From Liolophura sinensis (lineage: Eukaryota; Mollusca; Polyplacophora; Chitonida; Chitonidae), in assembly GCF_032854445.1 (NCBI RefSeq), contig NW_027018021.1, positions 1 through 64,000 on the forward strand: a DNA stretch of 64,000 nt, read 5' to 3'. Of this stretch, positions 60,944 to 64,000 are shown in pieces. The position numbers were made by a program, and so were the translations under genes. A model generated the notes under the pieces. That model saw only the letters and a program-made list of their open reading frames with translations, did not search any database and had not been told where the DNA came from. Every line of letters begins with the position of its first letter. The stretch's first letter is position 1.

Positions 60944-63143
60944 CTACCACTTTTGTATTTTTGCCTGGTCATTTTGCTAATTGAAATCGGCTACATTAAC
61001 TATGTATAATCGCGACTGGTCATTACTATATTCAACATTTCATTATAAGTTCTGTGCTCTTCGTAGCCCCAGACGACGTCAAATCTTTGGGCCAAGCCCA
61101 TTTAACCTCACACAACAAATGTCTTACTTCTAAGTCGAAGACAAACTCAATGTCTTTATCTACATGTAGAAAAACCACACCATTTGTATATAAAAAAAAC
61201 ACAAGGTACTTGATACAATCCGCTGTAAAAAGTACAATTGAACACTGACCCACATCAATAAGGTGCCAAAGGATGCGCAATTGGGCCAGGCATCTCCAGC
61301 TGTTGAAAAATTGCAAATTTCCTTGGTTTCCATGGAGTAAGAGCCGTTGCTGGGCACGTGATCTTGACATCATTGATTATTCATTTGTGGCTACAGCCAA
61401 AAGTATTGGTCGGAGAGCAACGCGGTTTGCACCATTCGATTTCTCGTCACAAAATACGTCGGATTAGCCTCTTACCAGCAGCATTGAACAGTTTTTCCAC
61501 TTTTGGATTTTTGCCTTGTCTTTTTGCGAATTGAAATCGGCTACATTAACTATGTACAATCGCGACTGGTCATTACTATATTCAACTTTTCATTATAAGT
61601 TATGTGCCCTTCGGTAGCCCAGACGACGTCAAATCTTTGGGCCAAGCCCATTTAACTCACCCAGCAAATGTCTTACTTCTAAGTCGAAGACAAACTCAAT
61701 GTCTTTATCTACATGTAGAAAAACCACACCATTTGTATATAAAAAAAACAAAAGGTACTTGATACAATCCGCTGTAAAAAGTACAATTGAACACTGACCC
61801 ACATCAATAAGGTGCCAAAGGATGCGCAATTGGGCCAGGCATCTCCAGCTGTTGAAAAATTGCAAATTTCCTTGGTTTCCATGGAGTAAGAGCCGTTGCT
61901 GGGCACGTGATCTTGACATCATTGATTATTCATTTGTGGCTACAGCCAAAAGTATTGGTCGGAGAGCAACGCGGTTTGCACCATTCGATTTCTCGTCACA
62001 AAATATGTCGGATTAGCCTCTTACCAGCAGCATTGGAACAGTTTTTCCACTTTTGGATTTTTGCCTGGTCATTTTGCTAATTGAAATCGGCTACATTAAC
62101 TATGTACAATCGCGACTGGTCATTACTATATTCAACATTTCATTATAAGTTCTGTACCCTTCGGTAGCCCAGACGACGTCAAATCTTTGGGCCAAGCCCA
62201 TTTAACTCACCCAGCAAATGTCTTACTTCTAAGTCGAAGACAAACTCAATGTCTTTATCTACATGTAGAAAAACCACACCATTTGTATATAAAAAAAACA
62301 CAACGTACTTGATACAACCCGCTGTAAAAAGTACAATTAAACACTGACCCACATCAATAAGGTGCCAAAGGATGCGCAATTGGGCCAGGCATCTCCAGCT
62401 GTTGAAAAATTGCAAATTTCCTTGGTTTCCATGGAGTAAGAGCCGTTGCTGGGCACGTGATCTTGACATCATTGATTATTCATTTGTGGCTACAGCCAAA
62501 AGTATTGGTCGGAGAGCAACGCGGTTTGCACCATTCGATTTCTCGTCACAAAATACGTCGGATTAGCCTCTTACCAGCAGCATTGGAACAGTTTTTCTAC
62601 TTTTGGATTTTTGCCTTGTCTTTTTGCGAATTGAAATCGGCTACATTAACTATGTACAATCGCGACTGGTCATTACTATATTCAACTTTTCATTATAAGT
62701 TATGTGCCCTTCGGTAGCCCAGACGACGTCAAATCTTTGGGTCAAGCCCATTTAACTCACCCAGCAAATGTCTTACTTCTAAGTCGAAGACAAACTCAAT
62801 GTCTTTATCTACATGTAGAAAAACCACACCATTTGTATATAAAAAAAACAAAAGGTACTTGATACAATCCGCTGTAAAAAGTACAATTGAACACTGACCC
62901 ACATCAATAAGGTGCCAAAGGATGCGCAATTGGGCCAGGCATCTCCAGCTGTTGAAAAATTGCAAATTTCCTTGGTTTCCATGGAGTAAGAGCCGTTGCT
63001 GGGCACGTGATCTTGACATCATTGATTATTCATTTGTGGCTACAGCCAAAAGTATTGGTCGGAGAGCAACGCGGTTTGCACCATTCGATTTCTCGTCACA
63101 AAATACGTCGGATTAGCCTCTTACCAGCAGCATTGGAACAGTT
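60944..63143. repeat. Tetramer HOR (2,200 bp), copy 1
   Basis: Monomer starts 61273, 61822, 62372, 62922. Markers TTTTGTATTTTTGCC (near 60953), TATGTATAATCG (61001), TGTGCTCTTC (near 61054) and CTCACACAAC recur 2,200 bp later at 63153, 63201, 63254 and 63308. TTGCCTTGTC recurs likewise (61511 and 63711). This copy has private indels that its partner lacks: three extra bases near 60945, a lost G plus extra C near 61063-61070, an extra C near 61106 and a lost G near 61486. ATTTTGTACCC-type change TTCTGTACCC lies near 62152. Confidence 0.85.
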
Positions 63144-64000
63144 TTTCCACTTTTGTATTTTTGCCTGGTCATTTTGCTAATTGAAATCGGCTACATTAAC
63201 TATGTATAATCGCGACTGGTCATTACTATATTCAACATTTCATTATAAGTTCTGTGCTCTTCGGTAGCCCAGACGACGTCAAATCTTTGGGCCAAGCCCA
63301 TTTAACTCACACAACAAATGTCTTACTTCTAAGTCGAAGACAAACTCAATGTCTTTATCTACATGTAGAAAAACCACACCATTTGTATATAAAAAAAACA
63401 CAAGGTACTTGATACAATCCGCTGTAAAAAGTACAATTGAACACTGACCCACATCAATAAGGTGCCAAAGGATGCGCAATTGGGCCAGGCATCTCCAGCT
63501 GTTGAAAAATTGCAAATTTCCTTGGTTTCCATGGAGTAAGAGCCGTTGCTGGGCACGTGATCTTGACATCATTGATTATTCATTTGTGGCTACAGCCAAA
63601 AGTATTGGTCGGAGAGCAACGCGGTTTGCACCATTCGATTTCTCGTCACAAAATACGTCGGATTAGCCTCTTACCAGCAGCATTGGAACAGTTTTTCCAC
63701 TTTTGGATTTTTGCCTTGTCTTTTTGCGAATTGAAATCGGCTACATTAACTATGTACAATCGCGACTGGTCATTACTATATTCAACTTTTCATTATAAGT
63801 TATGTGCCCTTCGGTAGCCCAGACGACGTCAAATCTTTGGGCCAAGCCCATTTAACTCACCCAGCAAATGTCTTACTTCTAAGTCGAAGACAAACTCAAT
63901 GTCTTTATCTACATGTAGAAAAACCACACCATTTGTATATAAAAAAAACAAAAGGTACTTGATACAATCCGCTGTAAAAAGTACAATTGAACACTGACCC
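63144..64000. repeat. Tetramer HOR (2,200 bp), copy 2, cut by the window edge
   Basis: The first 857 bp match 60944 onward at a 2,200-bp offset, without that copy's indels. The last phase point is 63472; the final partial monomer of 529 bp ends about 21 bp short of a full unit, after CACTGACCC, so the array continues beyond the window. Confidence 0.88.

Larger units (their letters stand above)
1..64000. repeat. Head-to-tail satellite DNA array, 550-bp monomer, fills the window
   Basis: The same sequence recurs every 550 bp from the first to the last base, always in the same orientation. Phasing on ATGCGCAATTGG gives 116 monomer starts from 521 to 63472, hence 115 complete monomers and two partial edge monomers. 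Spacing is 550 bp in most cases, 548-554 where single-base indels occur, 542 once and 501-503 in six deleted copies. Composition counted over 2101-2640 is 41% GC (120 C, 102 G). Neighbouring monomers differ at a small set of recurring sites plus a few private changes. No stretch over 300 bases falls outside the repeat. A eukaryotic satellite is the only category that fits; the family is not one I recognise, and genomic location and host are unknown. Confidence 0.98.

Noticed and set aside
1-64000. CRISPR array or bacterial repeat region
   Set aside because: There are no short repeats separated by unique spacers; the whole 550-bp unit is repeated and there are no cas genes.
1-64000. Tandem transposon or retroelement array, or rDNA/5S spacer
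   Set aside because: No transposase, reverse transcriptase, terminal inverted repeats or LTRs are visible, and I see no rRNA, 5S or U6 sequence in the monomer on either strand.

Overview
The whole 64,000-base window is one uninterrupted tandem array of a satellite DNA. All copies run head to tail in the same orientation, and both window edges cut through a monomer, so neither end of the array is visible. The basic unit is 550 bp and about 41% GC. I find 115 complete monomers, a partial one at each edge, and no unique sequence in between. No gene, RNA gene, mobile element, origin or CRISPR array can be supported. A homogenised array of this size with nested higher-order repeats points to heterochromatin of a eukaryote (centromeric, pericentromeric, subtelomeric, or on a sex or B chromosome). 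I do not recognise the monomer and cannot name the organism.

Layout, with monomers phased on the A of ATGCGCAATTGG. (1) 1-18.1 kb: two copies of a 17-monomer, 9.2-kb higher-order repeat (HOR). Each copy contains three shortened monomers (about 501 bp) that share a 49-bp deletion found nowhere else in the window. (2) 18.1-32.1 kb: a series of related HOR units of 7, 5, 4, 4 and 4 monomers. (3) 32.1-38.2 kb: a mixed, more diverged stretch. (4) 38.2-44.8 kb: two copies of a 6-monomer, 3,300-bp HOR that differ at only 4 positions. (5) 44.8-47.5 kb: mixed monomers. (6) 47.5-50.3 kb: a dimer HOR (1,100 bp) in three copies. (7) 50.3-54.7 kb: a partial pentamer duplication (2,750-bp offset). (8) 54.2-57.6 kb: a trimer HOR (1,650 bp) with two copies that read as identical over at least 1.3 kb. 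(9) 57.6-60.9 kb: mixed monomers. (10) 60.9-64 kb: a tetramer HOR (2,200 bp), cut by the window edge.

Each monomer carries several short conserved landmarks: a perfect 12-bp palindrome (TCTACATGTAGA), a CACGTG E-box inside ATCACGTG (minus strand), two short hyphenated dyads, and a TATA-like element next to an A-run. Open frames of 60-97 codons recur in every monomer only because the monomer recurs. The common variants in the longest of them mostly change the amino acid, so I do not call genes. The biology here is array turnover: unequal exchange creating HORs of 2 to 17 monomers, and reshuffling of the same few variant sites among monomers.
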